Positions 18,613 to 27,217 of a stretch of DNA of 64,000 nucleotides are shown here, piece after piece. This DNA comes from Planctomycetota bacterium (GTDB taxonomy: Bacteria; Planctomycetota; UBA1135; GCA-002686595). The stretch lies in the NCBI GenBank assembly GCA_020638835.1, contig JACKHV010000003.1:124001-188000 (forward strand), in the 5' to 3' direction. Made by a program: the position numbers and the translations under genes. The notes beneath the pieces were generated by a model that was not told where the DNA came from, did no database searches, and was given only the letters and a program-made list of their open reading frames with translations. Each line of letters starts with the position of its first letter. Position 1 is the first letter of the stretch.

Positions 18613-19080
18613 GAACAGGCAGACCGCTTGCACGGCGACGGCGGCGCCGTGGGCGAGGGCGCCGAGGCCTTCGAGGGTCTTGCCCTTCACGTTGACGGAC
18701 TTCACGTCGGCGTGGAGGAGCCCGGCGAGGCGTTCGCGCATCGCGGCGCGGTGGGGGGCGATGCGGGGGCCCTCGGTCGCGATCACGATGTCCACGCTCT
18801 CGACGCGGAAGCCCGCGGCGTGCACGAGCTCGAGGGCCGCGGTCAGCAGGGCCGCGCTGTCGGCGCCCTTCCACTGCGGGTCGGTGTCGGGGAACAGCGT
18901 GCCGAGGTCGTCCTCACCCGCCGCGCCGAGGATCGCGTCGGTCACGGCGTGGAGGACCGCGTCGCCGTCCGAGTGTCCCGAAGGACCCGTGTCGTGCGGC
19001 AGCTCGATCCCGCCGAGGATGCACTTGCGCCCCGCGACGAGGCGGTGGACGTCGAAACCGAGTCCGATGCGGAAGCTCAT
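18613..19080 (-). CDS. ispF: 2-C-methyl-D-erythritol 2,4-cyclodiphosphate synthase; no stop codon at the expected end
   Basis: IspF makes the cyclic diphosphate in the MEP isoprenoid pathway. Metal and active-site motifs are intact: GFDVHRL at 8-14, HSDGD at 36-40, and KGKTLEGLG near residue 132. The family fold ends at about residue 156 (AVQAVCLF), where the given left boundary is placed, but the frame has no stop there: it stays open antisense through the whole ABC gene down to 16474. Either the real product carries a long extension, or a base is missing or extra in the sequence, or the stop was lost. The ATG at 19080 overlaps the ispD stop (ATGA), so the two are coupled. Confidence 0.85.
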
Positions 19081-19808
19081 GCGCCGTCGCCTCCTGCGCG
19101 TCGCGCGACGATCGCGCGGGCCAGGTCGAGGTCCGCGAGCGTCGTCAGCTTGAAGTTCGTGTGCGGTCCTTCGACGAGCGGCACGGGGCCGCGGTAGCGC
19201 TCGCAGAGCGCAGCGTCGTCGGTTGGGGAGTAGTGGTCCGCCGCCGCGCGCGCGAACCAGTCGAGCAGGTCGCCGCGCCGGAAGACCTGCGGCGTCTGCG
19301 CGGCCCACAGCTCGCTGCGGTCGAGCGTCGTCTTCGCGGTCTGTCCGTCGAGCGAGCGCTTGATCGTGTCCGTGACCCGCGACGCCACCAACGCGCCGCC
19401 GCGCGCCGTTGCCATCGCGAGCGCGCTCACGACCGTCGCCAGGTCGACCAAGGGTCGCGCGGCGTCGTGCACGGCGATCAGCGCGATGCCGGGGTTCGTC
19501 GCTTCGACGCCGCGGCGCACCGAGTCCGCGCGCTCCGCACCGCCCGCGACGACGGCGGAGAGCTTGGCGAGCGGCCCGCCTTCCCGCGCCAGTGCGCGCA
19601 CGCGCTCGTGGTCCTGCTCCTGCGCGACGACCACGATCTCGGCGACGCGCGGTTCGGCCGCGAAGGCCTCCGCCGCGCGTTCGAGAACGGTCATGCCGCC
19701 GAGGTCCAGGAAGGGCTTGCGTTCCCCGTGCCCCATGCGCGTGGAGTTTCCCGCCGCCACGAGGACCAGTGCGGTGTCGCCGGTGTGTTCTTCTGCTGCG
19801 CGTTGCAT
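19077..19808 (-). CDS. ispD: 2-C-methyl-D-erythritol 4-phosphate cytidylyltransferase
   Basis: 243 residues. IspD transfers CMP from CTP to MEP, two steps before IspF. The nucleotide-binding loop VLVAAGNSTRMG (18-29), conserved HDAARPLV (about 125) and DTIKRS (about 156) motifs are present. Size matches the family. It is first in an ispD-ispF operon with a 4-base overlap; the two enzymes of one pathway are often paired or fused in bacteria. Divergent from ruvC. Confidence 0.92.
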   Translation of the reverse strand: MQRAAEEHTGDTALVLVAAGNSTRMGHGERKPFLDLGGMTVLERAAEAFAAEPRVAEIVVVAQEQDHERVRALAREGGPLAKLSAVVAGGAERADSVRRGVEATNPGIALIAVHDAARPLVDLATVVSALAMATARGGALVASRVTDTIKRSLDGQTAKTTLDRSELWAAQTPQVFRRGDLLDWFARAAADHYSPTDDAALCERYRGPVPLVEGPHTNFKLTTLADLDLARAIVARRAGGDGA

Positions 19809-19916
19809 CGCTCGGCGCAGACTCTACTGTCCACTTCGTCGCCGGCCCAACCCCGCGCGACTTCCACCCGCTTGAGCAGCACACCTCCCGATGCGATCCG
19901 CCCCGACGACGCGGCC

Positions 19917-20486
19917 GTGAACGGCGAGGCGACCGAGGTCGCCGTTCCGCTCGACTGTCCGTGGCCGATCGTGCTCGGCGTCGACCCCGGCACGCGGGTG
20001 CTCGGCTACGGCGCGATCGTGCGCCGGACGGAAGGCCCGCGCTTGCTGGCGGCCGGCACGATCGAGCCGACCTCGACGCTCTCCGTGCCGCAACGCCTGG
20101 CGACGATCCGCTTCGAGTTCGAGCGCCTCCTGCAGCGCTTGCGCCCGACCGTCGTCGTGATCGAGAAAGCCTTCAGCGCGCGCAACGTGCAGTCCGCGCT
20201 GCGCATCGGCGAAGGACGCGGCGTGGTGCTCGCCGCGGCGGCGGGCTTCGGCGCCGAGGTCGTGCAGTACATGCCCTCGACGGCCAAGAAAGCGCTCGTG
20301 GGCAGCGGGCAGGGCACGAAGGAACAGGTCGCGGCGATGGCGGCTAGACTCTTGGGGCTGGAGACGGTGCCGGGTCCCTTGGACGTCACGGACGCCCTGG
20401 GGCTCGCCTTGGCCTTCGACCAGAAGGACCGCGGCGCGGGCGCTCGGCTCCGGACGACGGTGCGCGGATCGAACCGTCCGCGCTGA
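19917..20486 (+). CDS. ruvC: Crossover junction endodeoxyribonuclease RuvC
   Basis: RuvC resolves Holliday junctions made by RuvAB. The catalytic acidic residues are visible: Asp in GVDPGTRVLGYG, Glu in VVIEKAFSARN, Asp pair in DVTDALGLALA. The start is uncertain: I use GTG at 19917 (189 residues), which leaves a short extra N-terminus before the first strand; TTG at 19872 is an alternative. ruvA and ruvB are not in the window. It is followed after 13 bases by a gene of unknown function on the same strand. Confidence 0.88.
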   Translation: MNGEATEVAVPLDCPWPIVLGVDPGTRVLGYGAIVRRTEGPRLLAAGTIEPTSTLSVPQRLATIRFEFERLLQRLRPTVVVIEKAFSARNVQSALRIGEGRGVVLAAAAGFGAEVVQYMPSTAKKALVGSGQGTKEQVAAMAARLLGLETVPGPLDVTDALGLALAFDQKDRGAGARLRTTVRGSNRPR

Positions 20487-20499
20487 GTCGCGGCTCGCG

Positions 20500-21402
20500 A
20501 TGCGCCCCGCGCCAGACACTCGACCAGGCATGACTTCCGACCCGGACGGCAAGACCACGCAAGCGGCAGGCACGCGCCACAAGGCGCTGCGCCGGGCGCT
20601 GCTGGACCGCTGGCCCGACGCGCGGGTGGTCGACGCCGACCTGGAACTCGACGGGGCGCCGCTCGCCGACCTCGCGCTCGAAGATGGCGGCACGCTGTGG
20701 CTGGTCCTCCGCCGCAAGCGCCTCGACTTCGCCGCCGCGGGCGACGTGCGCACCGCCTTCGAGCGCGCGCGCCGGCTGAGCCTGCTGCTGCTTCGCGCGC
20801 TCGGATCCGAAGCGCACGAGCTGCGCGTGCTGCTCGTCGTGCGTCACCTGGTCGAAGGCGGTCGCGCCGCGCTCGCGCCCGCGCTGGACGAAGGCCTCGT
20901 GCTCGCCGTGCGCCACGTGCTGCGCGGCGCGGGCGGCAAGCGCTCGCTGCTCGAGGTGGTCGAAGGCGAACTCGCCGACAGCGTGCGCCCCGAACGCGGC
21001 CCGCTGCCCGTCGCCGGCCTGGCACCGGACGCGGCGCGCTTCGTCGCCGCGCTCGACGCGCGCCTCGCCCCGCTCGCGGCCGAGCTGATCCGCCGCCAGG
21101 CGCGCCTCGACCCCGAGCTCAGCTGCGAGGGCGACGAACACGGACTCGTCTGGCTGCGCGCCGAGGAAGTGCTCTGCACGCTCGGCGCCGGCGACGGTGG
21201 GCTCGAGTGCCGCGTGGCCGGCGTCGGCGTGCCGCGCCTCGTGCGCACGGCGCCCGAGCTCGAGGACTGGCTCGACTACCTGCTCGCGCAGCTCTTCGAG
21301 CGCTGGCCGGGCGGGCCGGCGGAGCCGAGCTTCGAGATCCCGCGCCCCGAGCACGGCGGCGGCTGGCTCAGCGCCGAGGAGTACGAGGCCTTCCAGGACT
21401 GA
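20500..21402 (+). CDS. Hypothetical protein downstream of ruvC
   Basis: Up to 300 residues, rich in Ala, Leu, Arg and Glu, no signal peptide and no membrane segment. The true start may be ATG 20530. I recognise no family. Visible regions are LWLVLRRKRLDFAAAGDV and a C-terminal acidic stretch ending LSAEEYEAFQD. Codon bias matches the neighbours. Spacing to ruvC suggests co-transcription. Confidence 0.6.
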   Translation: MRPAPDTRPGMTSDPDGKTTQAAGTRHKALRRALLDRWPDARVVDADLELDGAPLADLALEDGGTLWLVLRRKRLDFAAAGDVRTAFERARRLSLLLLRALGSEAHELRVLLVVRHLVEGGRAALAPALDEGLVLAVRHVLRGAGGKRSLLEVVEGELADSVRPERGPLPVAGLAPDAARFVAALDARLAPLAAELIRRQARLDPELSCEGDEHGLVWLRAEEVLCTLGAGDGGLECRVAGVGVPRLVRTAPELEDWLDYLLAQLFERWPGGPAEPSFEIPRPEHGGGWLSAEEYEAFQD

Positions 21403-21666
21403 TCCCGGCGCGGTTCGCTCCCGCCCCGCGGCCGCTCGCGAGGGCCCTCCAGGGCCTTGCACGGCCGTTTGTGTCCCAGATCGGGGGCAGTTGTCCCGGA
21501 TTCGGTTTCCCGGCCCTGCGACGCTTGGAATCCGGATCCCCCTGTGGAAGGCTCGATTCCAAGCAGTTCTTTTTGCGAGGCCGCTGCCCGCAGCCGCCGG
21601 GCCCACTCGGAACCGACCGGTTCCTGGCCCGGGGGGCGGATCGGCCCACAACCCTTGGGATCGAGC

Positions 21667-22578
21667 ATGACTTGGGAGAGCGCGCGCAGCTTGCTGCGCT
21701 TCCCGGGCCGGGCCATGGCCGCCAGCAACCGCCGCGGACCGCGCCCGCTGGATGACGCGGACGAGCGTCCTCCGGCGGCGTCCTTGTGCATCGCCAGTGG
21801 GAAGGGCGGCACGGGCAAGTCCGTGGTCTCCGCTTCGCTCGGCCGACGCTTCAGTGAAGCGGGCCGCACGCTGATCCTCGACGCCGACATGGGCATCGGC
21901 AACGCCCACATCATGCACGGCCTGTCGCCCGACCGTTCCTTCGTGGAGCTGGTGCGCGGCGAGATCGGCATCCGCGAGGCGCTCGCGAGCTGCGGCGGCG
22001 ACCTCGACTTGATCGCGGCGGGTTCCGGCGTGTCCCGCATGGCCGGCTTGACGCCTCCCGAGATGGGCTTGATCGCGAAGGGGCTCGTCGAGCTCGAGCA
22101 CGAGTACGACCAAGTGATCGTCGACTCCGCGGCCGGGATCTCCGACCAGACGCTGCACCTCGCGGCGGCCTGCGACGAGGTGCTCGTCGTCACGACGCCC
22201 GACCTGACGGCGATGACCGACGCCTACGCCTTCTTGAAGGTGCTCTGGCGCGCGCGGCCCGACATCGCGCCGCGGCTCGTCGTGAACCGCGCCGACGACA
22301 TGGAACACGCGCGCGGCGTCGCGCAGCGCATGGACGGCGTCTGCCGCAAGTTCCTGGGGCGCACGCCGCGCTGGACCGGCTGGATCCCCGACGACCGCGC
22401 AGTGCCGGAGTGCGTCAACGCGCGCTCGCCGGTGGTCTCGCGACACCCGGAGAGCCCCGCGGGTCGCGCGCTCTCGGCGCTGGCCGACGTGATGCTCGGC
22501 GAGCTGCGGCGCGCGCGCCCGGGCGGACTCGGCCGCACGCTCTCGAGGCACATCGGACCGCTCGCCGCCAGCAGCTGA
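21667..22578 (+). CDS. MinD/ParA-family ATPase, FlhG/YlxH-like
   Basis: 303 residues. Deviant Walker A SGKGGTGKSVVSAS (about 43-56), switch I DADMGIGNAHIM, Walker B-like VIVDSAAGISDQTL, and the AMTDAYAFLKVL helix typical of FlhG (YlxH) proteins, which regulate the number of flagella or place polar complexes. No flagellar or pilus gene is near, so the localised partner is unknown. A basic 35-residue N-terminal extension precedes the ATPase fold. The 264 bases upstream hold nothing else I can identify. Confidence 0.8.
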   Translation: MTWESARSLLRFPGRAMAASNRRGPRPLDDADERPPAASLCIASGKGGTGKSVVSASLGRRFSEAGRTLILDADMGIGNAHIMHGLSPDRSFVELVRGEIGIREALASCGGDLDLIAAGSGVSRMAGLTPPEMGLIAKGLVELEHEYDQVIVDSAAGISDQTLHLAAACDEVLVVTTPDLTAMTDAYAFLKVLWRARPDIAPRLVVNRADDMEHARGVAQRMDGVCRKFLGRTPRWTGWIPDDRAVPECVNARSPVVSRHPESPAGRALSALADVMLGELRRARPGGLGRTLSRHIGPLAASS

Positions 22579-22908
22579 TCACCGCGGCGCCGCCTCATCG
22601 GCCGCGCCCGCGGGGTCGCGCCGCATGGCCGCGCGCACGCCGGCCGCCGTCAGCGGACCGATGCCCGGCACGTCCTCCAGCTCGAAGTCGTCGCCGTGCT
22701 CCCAGCGGTAGTCGACGATCGCGAGCGCGCGCCGCGGCCCGATGCCCGGATACCGACGCAGCTCGCGAGCGCAAGGAGGCGCGGGCGTGGCGGACCGCGA
22801 CCACGCGGGTTCCGGCGGGGCGTCGAGGCGCTGCAGGCGCGTCACCGCCAGCGCGCACCAGACTCCGGCGAGCACGGCGATCGGACGCGGGTCGAGGCGT
22901 TGCTTCAC
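22579..22908 (-). CDS. ComEA-like helix-hairpin-helix protein
   Basis: 109 residues: an N-terminal hydrophobic segment (PIAVLAGVWCALAV) anchors a tandem helix-hairpin-helix domain (YPGIGPRRALAIVDYR, then LEDVPGIGPLTAAGVRAAM), the non-sequence-specific DNA-binding fold of ComEA. In competent bacteria ComEA holds incoming DNA in the periplasm. No other competence gene is here. It converges with the MinD-like gene, stop to stop. Confidence 0.8.
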   Translation of the reverse strand: MKQRLDPRPIAVLAGVWCALAVTRLQRLDAPPEPAWSRSATPAPPCARELRRYPGIGPRRALAIVDYRWEHGDDFELEDVPGIGPLTAAGVRAAMRRDPAGAADEAAPR

Positions 22909-23014
22909 GGAAGGGGAGACCGGTCCGGCGGCTCGGGGTTCGCGGTCTCTCGGAGCGGCATGGTGGCCGCTCGGGGCGCGCTGACGTACCCTCTCAGCGG
23001 TTCACCCCTCCTGC

Positions 23015-23935
23015 ATGAGCCCGCCCCCGAAGATGTCCCCGCTTCCCGCGCCGCGCGTCGGGCTGCCCGAGCCCCTCGTCCCCGAGGTGATCGACGCCGT
23101 GCTGCGGCCCGCGCTGGAGGAGGACCGCGGCCCGGGAGACCTCAGCGGGACGCACGCGGTTCCGGCCGGCTCTCGCGCGCGTGCGCGGCTCGTCGCGAAG
23201 GCGGCCGGACGCATCGCCGGGCTCGACGTCTTCGCGCGCGCCTTCACGCTCTGCGATCCGCGGGCGCAAGTCGAACTCTCCGTCATCGATGGCGCTTCCG
23301 TCGCGCCCGGTGACGAGTTCGCGCGCGTCGAAGGCGATGCGCGCGCGTTGCTCGTCGCGGAGCGCACGGCGCTCAACTTCCTGCAACGGCTGTCCGGCAT
23401 CGCGACGCGCACCGCGCGCCTCGTCGAGCTCGCCGGTGGCCGCGCGCGCATCCTCGACACGCGCAAGACGACGCCGCTGCTGCGCAAGCTCGAGCGCTAC
23501 GCCGTGCGCTGCGGCGGCGGCGAGAACCATCGCTTCGGGCTCTTCGACGAAGTGATGCTCAAGGAGAACCACATCGACCTCGCCGGGAAGCCGCTGCCCG
23601 ACGTGCTCGCCGAGGTGCGCGCCCGCGTCGGCGCGGAGGTGCGCATCACCTGCGAGGCGCGCGACGAAGCGGAGGCCGAAGCCGCCGTGCGCGGCGGCGC
23701 CGACGTCGTGATGCTCGACAACTTCACGCCCGAGCGCATGGCGGCGGCCGTCCCGCGGCTGCGCGCGCTCGCGGACGAACTCGACCACCCGCTCGAGCTC
23801 GAAGCCTCGGGCGGCATCAGCGAGGCGACGCTCGACGCCGTAGCGAGCTCGGGCGTCGACCGCATCTCGGTCGGAGGACTGACGCACTCCGTGCAGTTGC
23901 TCGACCTGTCCCTCTACCTCGAACCGCTCACGTGA
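23015..23935 (+). CDS. nadC: Nicotinate-nucleotide pyrophosphorylase (carboxylating)
   Basis: 306 residues (start may be the second Met at 23033). NadC turns quinolinate and PRPP into nicotinate mononucleotide in de novo NAD synthesis. Diagnostic segments are LNFLQRLSGIATRT, ILDTRKTTPLLRKLERYAVRCGGGENHR, LKENHID, VMLDNF and LEASGGI, all matching the substrate-binding sites of the family. nadA and nadB are not in the window. It is followed after 19 bases by an anti-sigma-type ATPase gene. Confidence 0.93.
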   Translation: MSPPPKMSPLPAPRVGLPEPLVPEVIDAVLRPALEEDRGPGDLSGTHAVPAGSRARARLVAKAAGRIAGLDVFARAFTLCDPRAQVELSVIDGASVAPGDEFARVEGDARALLVAERTALNFLQRLSGIATRTARLVELAGGRARILDTRKTTPLLRKLERYAVRCGGGENHRFGLFDEVMLKENHIDLAGKPLPDVLAEVRARVGAEVRITCEARDEAEAEAAVRGGADVVMLDNFTPERMAAAVPRLRALADELDHPLELEASGGISEATLDAVASSGVDRISVGGLTHSVQLLDLSLYLEPLT

Positions 23936-23954
23936 TGTCCGCGGAGGAAGGAGC

Positions 23955-24440
23955 ATGAGCGGGTTGCACGAGAGCTTCCCGGGGCCGCGCGAGATCCGCT
24001 TGGATCTGCCGGCCGCGCACTCGGCGGGCCGCATGGCGCGGCAAGTCGTGGCGCGCTTCGCCGAGCGCGAAGGCCTCGTCGACGACGAACTCTCGACGCT
24101 CGAGCTCGTCGTCAGCGAGTTGCTCTCCAACGCCGTCGACCACGGCGGCGGCGAGGCGGCGATGGAGGAGTCGGACCTGAAGAGCGACGTGCGCATGACG
24201 CTCTCGCTCGCCTTCCGCCCCGACCGCTGGGAACTGCGCGTCTGCGACCAGGGCGGCGGCGATCCCGACGCGATGCAGCCCTTCCTCGAGCGCGACGGCC
24301 TGCCGGACCTCTCCGACGACCGCGGGCGCGGCTTCTTCTTGCTGCTCGACATGCTGCAGGACCTGCGCATCGTGCGCTCGCCCGACGAGAAGGGGCTCGA
24401 AGTGATCGCCGTGCGGCACGTCGAGCTCGGCGGAGCATGA
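23955..24440 (+). CDS. Anti-sigma-factor-type ATP-binding protein (HATPase_c_2)
   Basis: 161 residues of a stand-alone GHKL ATPase of the RsbW/SpoIIAB type: N-box ELLSNAVDHGGG (about 55-66), G1 DQGGGDPDAM, and DDRGRGFFLLLDML. Such proteins bind and block sigma factors or anti-anti-sigma partners. No STAS antagonist or sigma gene is adjacent. The stop overlaps the next gene's ATG (ATGA), so it is coupled to the VanZ-like gene. Confidence 0.78.
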   Translation: MSGLHESFPGPREIRLDLPAAHSAGRMARQVVARFAEREGLVDDELSTLELVVSELLSNAVDHGGGEAAMEESDLKSDVRMTLSLAFRPDRWELRVCDQGGGDPDAMQPFLERDGLPDLSDDRGRGFFLLLDMLQDLRIVRSPDEKGLEVIAVRHVELGGA

Positions 24441-24961
24441 GTCCCGGCACCGACCGTGCGGTCGCCGTGCTGCGCGCGATCGGCACGACCCTGACGCGCC
24501 TCCCGCGCGTCGCCGGCATCGTGCTCGCGATCGGCTGGATCGCCGTCATCTGGAACCTCAGCTCGCTCGAGGGCATGGACGCGCCCCAGAGCTTCCTGCG
24601 CTCGTGGCTGCACAACTCCGCGCACGCGCCCTTCTTCGGATTCCTCGCCTTCCTGCTCGCGATTGCCCTACCGCGCGTCGGCGACTGGCCGCGCGTCGAC
24701 CGCCTCGGCGCGCCGTGCGTGCTGCTCGTCGTGCTCGCCTACGCGCTCGTCGACGAGTGGCACCAGAACCACGTCCCCGGCCGCGACTCCGACTGGGCCG
24801 ACGTCGTCACGGACTTCGTCGGCGCGAGCGTCACGCTCTGGATCATCGCGTGGCTCGGCAGGCGCGACGCCGAACGCGGCGGACTGTGGCCGCGCATCGC
24901 GGGCGGACTCGCGCTGTGCTTGGCGGGCGGGTTCTTGGCGGCGTGGCGAGGTATGGGGTGA
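24437..24961 (+). CDS. VanZ-like membrane protein
   Basis: 174 residues with about four membrane segments. The motifs LHNSAHAPFFGFLAFLLA and YALVDEWHQNHVPGRDSDWADVVTDFVGA are characteristic of the VanZ-like family, which is linked to teicoplanin resistance in one case but is otherwise uncharacterised. Translationally coupled to the upstream ATPase gene. Confidence 0.82.
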   Translation: MSPGTDRAVAVLRAIGTTLTRLPRVAGIVLAIGWIAVIWNLSSLEGMDAPQSFLRSWLHNSAHAPFFGFLAFLLAIALPRVGDWPRVDRLGAPCVLLVVLAYALVDEWHQNHVPGRDSDWADVVTDFVGASVTLWIIAWLGRRDAERGGLWPRIAGGLALCLAGGFLAAWRGMG

Positions 24962-24993
24962 GCGACGGACCGGAATCGAGTCGTCGGCGGCGC

Positions 24994-24999
24994 TATACT
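24994..24999 (+). promoter_or_regulatory. Possible -10 box of purB
   Basis: The hexamer tatact lies 44 bases before the purB start in the 81-base gap after the VanZ-like gene. No good -35 is seen at the right distance. Confidence 0.35.
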
Positions 25000-25042
25000 G
25001 TTCGCCCCAAAACCGTTCCGCGCCCCGCTTCGTCCACCCGTC

Positions 25043-26476
25043 ATGTCCGACCCCACCACCTACTCGAACCCCCTCGCCGGCCGCTATGCCAGCGAAGCGA
25101 TGCGCTTCAACTTCTCGCCGCAGAAGAAGTTCACGACGTGGCGGCGGTTGTGGCTCGCGCTCGCGGAGAGTGAGCGGGAGCTCGGGTTGCCGATCAGCGA
25201 GGAGCAGCTCGAGGAACTGCGCGCGACGGTCGACGAGCTGAACCTCGAGGTCGCGGAGGAGTACGAGCGCAAGCTGCGGCACGACGTGATGAGCCACGTG
25301 CACGCGTGGGGCGATCAGTGCCCGAAGGCGCGCGGCATCCTGCACCTCGGCGCGACCTCGTGCTACGTCACGGACAACACCGACGCGATCCTCCTTCGCG
25401 ACGGCGTGCGCATGATCCGGCGGCAGCTGGTCAGCTTGATCCAGCACCTGCGCGACTTCGCGGCGGAGTGGCGCGCGTTGCCGACGCTCGGCTTCACGCA
25501 CTACCAGCCGGCGCAGGCGACGACGGTGGGGAAGCGCGCGACGCTCTGGCTGCAGGACCTGCTGCACGACCTCGAGGACCTCGACCACGCCGAGACGCAG
25601 ATCCGCTTCCGCGGTGTGAAAGGCACGACGGGCACGCAGGCGTCCTTCCTCGAGCTGTTCGACGGCGACCACGACAAGGTGCGCGCGCTCGACCAGACGG
25701 TCTGCGAGCGCATGGAGTTCACGCGCGTCTTCGCCGTCACCGGTCAGACCTATCCGCGCCAGCTCGACTTCCGCGTCGGGCAAGCGCTCAGCTCGATCGC
25801 GCAGTCGGCGCACAAGTTCGCGACGGACTTGCGCCTCTTGTCGAACCGCCGCGAGCTGGAAGAGCCCTTCGAGTCGAAGCAGATCGGTTCCTCGGCGATG
25901 CCGTGGAAGCGCAACCCGATGCGCTCGGAACGCATCTGTTCGCTCGCGCGCCTCGTGATCAGCCACCTCGACAACACGGCGCACACGGCGGCGAACCAGT
26001 GGCTCGAGCGCACGCTCGACGACTCGGCGAACCGGCGCATCGTGCTCGCGGAGATGTTCCTCGCGACGGACGCCGTGCTGAACCTCTACCTGAACGTCGC
26101 GTCGGGGCTCGTCGTCTACCCGCCCGTCGTCGCGAAGAACCTCGCGGCCGAGCTGCCGTTCCTCGCGTCGGAAGCGCTGATGATGGAAGCGGTGAAAGCC
26201 GGCGCGGATCGCCAGGACGTGCACGAAGCAGTGCGTCAGGCGAGCTTCGAGGCCGCGGCGTCGATCAAGAACGGCGGCGAGAACGACTTGAAGGACCGGC
26301 TCGCGAAGGCGCCGATCCTGGCGGGCGTCGCCGGTCGCCTCGACGAGATCCTCGACCCCGCGCGCTACGTCGGACGCGCGCCCGAGCAGGTCGACGAGTT
26401 CCTCGCCGAAGAGGTCGACCCGCTGCTCGCCAAGCACGCCGATCTGATCGGCGCCGAAGGCGAAGTGCGCGTCTGA
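25043..26476 (+). CDS. purB: Adenylosuccinate lyase
   Basis: 477 residues. PurB releases fumarate in two steps of purine synthesis (SAICAR to AICAR and adenylosuccinate to AMP). The fumarase/aspartase-superfamily signature SSAMPWKRNP and the THYQPAQATTVGKR active-site segment are intact, and the length is typical of the longer, eukaryote-like PurB group. The ATG at 25043 follows a possible -10 box. The stop codon at 26474-26476 directly abuts the 114-bp palindrome. Confidence 0.94.
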   Translation: MSDPTTYSNPLAGRYASEAMRFNFSPQKKFTTWRRLWLALAESERELGLPISEEQLEELRATVDELNLEVAEEYERKLRHDVMSHVHAWGDQCPKARGILHLGATSCYVTDNTDAILLRDGVRMIRRQLVSLIQHLRDFAAEWRALPTLGFTHYQPAQATTVGKRATLWLQDLLHDLEDLDHAETQIRFRGVKGTTGTQASFLELFDGDHDKVRALDQTVCERMEFTRVFAVTGQTYPRQLDFRVGQALSSIAQSAHKFATDLRLLSNRRELEEPFESKQIGSSAMPWKRNPMRSERICSLARLVISHLDNTAHTAANQWLERTLDDSANRRIVLAEMFLATDAVLNLYLNVASGLVVYPPVVAKNLAAELPFLASEALMMEAVKAGADRQDVHEAVRQASFEAAASIKNGGENDLKDRLAKAPILAGVAGRLDEILDPARYVGRAPEQVDEFLAEEVDPLLAKHADLIGAEGEVRV

Positions 26477-26590
26477 GAAGTACGGTACCGCGTTCGTTTT
26501 TCCAAAATAGCGCCGCGCCCGTCGCGGCCGCCCCGGCGGCCGCGACGGGCGCGGCGCTATTTTGGAAAAACGAACGCGGTACCGTACTTC
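26477..26590. terminator. 114-bp near-perfect palindrome, bidirectional terminator
   Basis: The two 56-base arms (26477-26532 and 26535-26590) are exact reverse complements around a 2-base CC loop. The palindrome begins right after the purB stop codon and overlaps the stop codon of the convergent gene by two bases. Each arm contains a very GC-rich inner stem and, read outward, a tatttt run, so the inner part works as a textbook terminator in both directions. The perfect extension beyond the T-run is far longer than termination needs. Confidence 0.85.
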
Positions 26591-26885
26591 ACTCGGCGGC
26601 GTCGGCCGGCGTGCCCTGCGAGCTGCCGAGGCGCTCGAGCTTGCGGTCGATCTTGTCGCGCTGCTTCGTGAGCGTCTTGTGCAGGCGCTTCTGCGAGTAG
26701 CGGTGCCACCACCAGGCGCAGGCGAGCGGCGTGCCCCCGACGACGAAGGCGCCGATCGCGGCGAGCAGGGACTCGATCGTCGGCAGCCCGGGGTTGCCCG
26801 AGAAGACGCGCAGGTAGCCCCAGGCGGACCACCACAGAAGGACGGCCCACAGGCCGGTCAGGATCCAGGCGACGACGTGCTTCAC
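26589..26885 (-). CDS. Small two-helix membrane protein
   Basis: 98 residues: hydrophobic segments at about 5-24 (VAWILTGLWAVLLWWSAWGY) and 38-60 (SLLAAIGAFVVGGTPLACAWWW), then a basic cytoplasmic tail with coiled-coil character (LHKTLTKQRDKIDRKLERL). Family not recognised. Its stop codon lies in the end of the purB palindrome. Confidence 0.65.
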   Translation of the reverse strand: MKHVVAWILTGLWAVLLWWSAWGYLRVFSGNPGLPTIESLLAAIGAFVVGGTPLACAWWWHRYSQKRLHKTLTKQRDKIDRKLERLGSSQGTPADAAE

Positions 26886-27217
26886 CGGCGCATCCTACTC
26901 GCGCGCGGGGTGGGGGTGGGGCCCGCCGGGGCCCGGATTCGGGGTCGAGGGCGCGCCGCGGGGCGGATCCGGCGCCCGCGAGCGGTCCCGCGGGCCGAAA
27001 GCGAGACTCGGAATCCGACTTCCTGAATCCCGCCGGAACCGCGTGGAGCCCCTCGTCGATCGCGGCGCGCGCGGCGCCCGAACACGCCGAAATCCGCGCG
27101 CAGGGGCCCAGGAGAGGTCCTAGAGAGGGAGAAAAGTGATGAGGGAGGGCACCTCCAGCGCTCGATAATCCTCTCACGCTTTGCCTGGACCCACCGGGCT
27201 GCCCAGCTCCCCTCGCC
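26886..27217. other. Intergenic region, divergent promoters
   Basis: 332 bases between divergent genes, GC-rich to about 27120. A gataat hexamer at 27164-27169, 49 bases before the GTG start of the rightward gene, is a plausible -10 box, with no clear -35. No gene seen. Confidence 0.3.
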
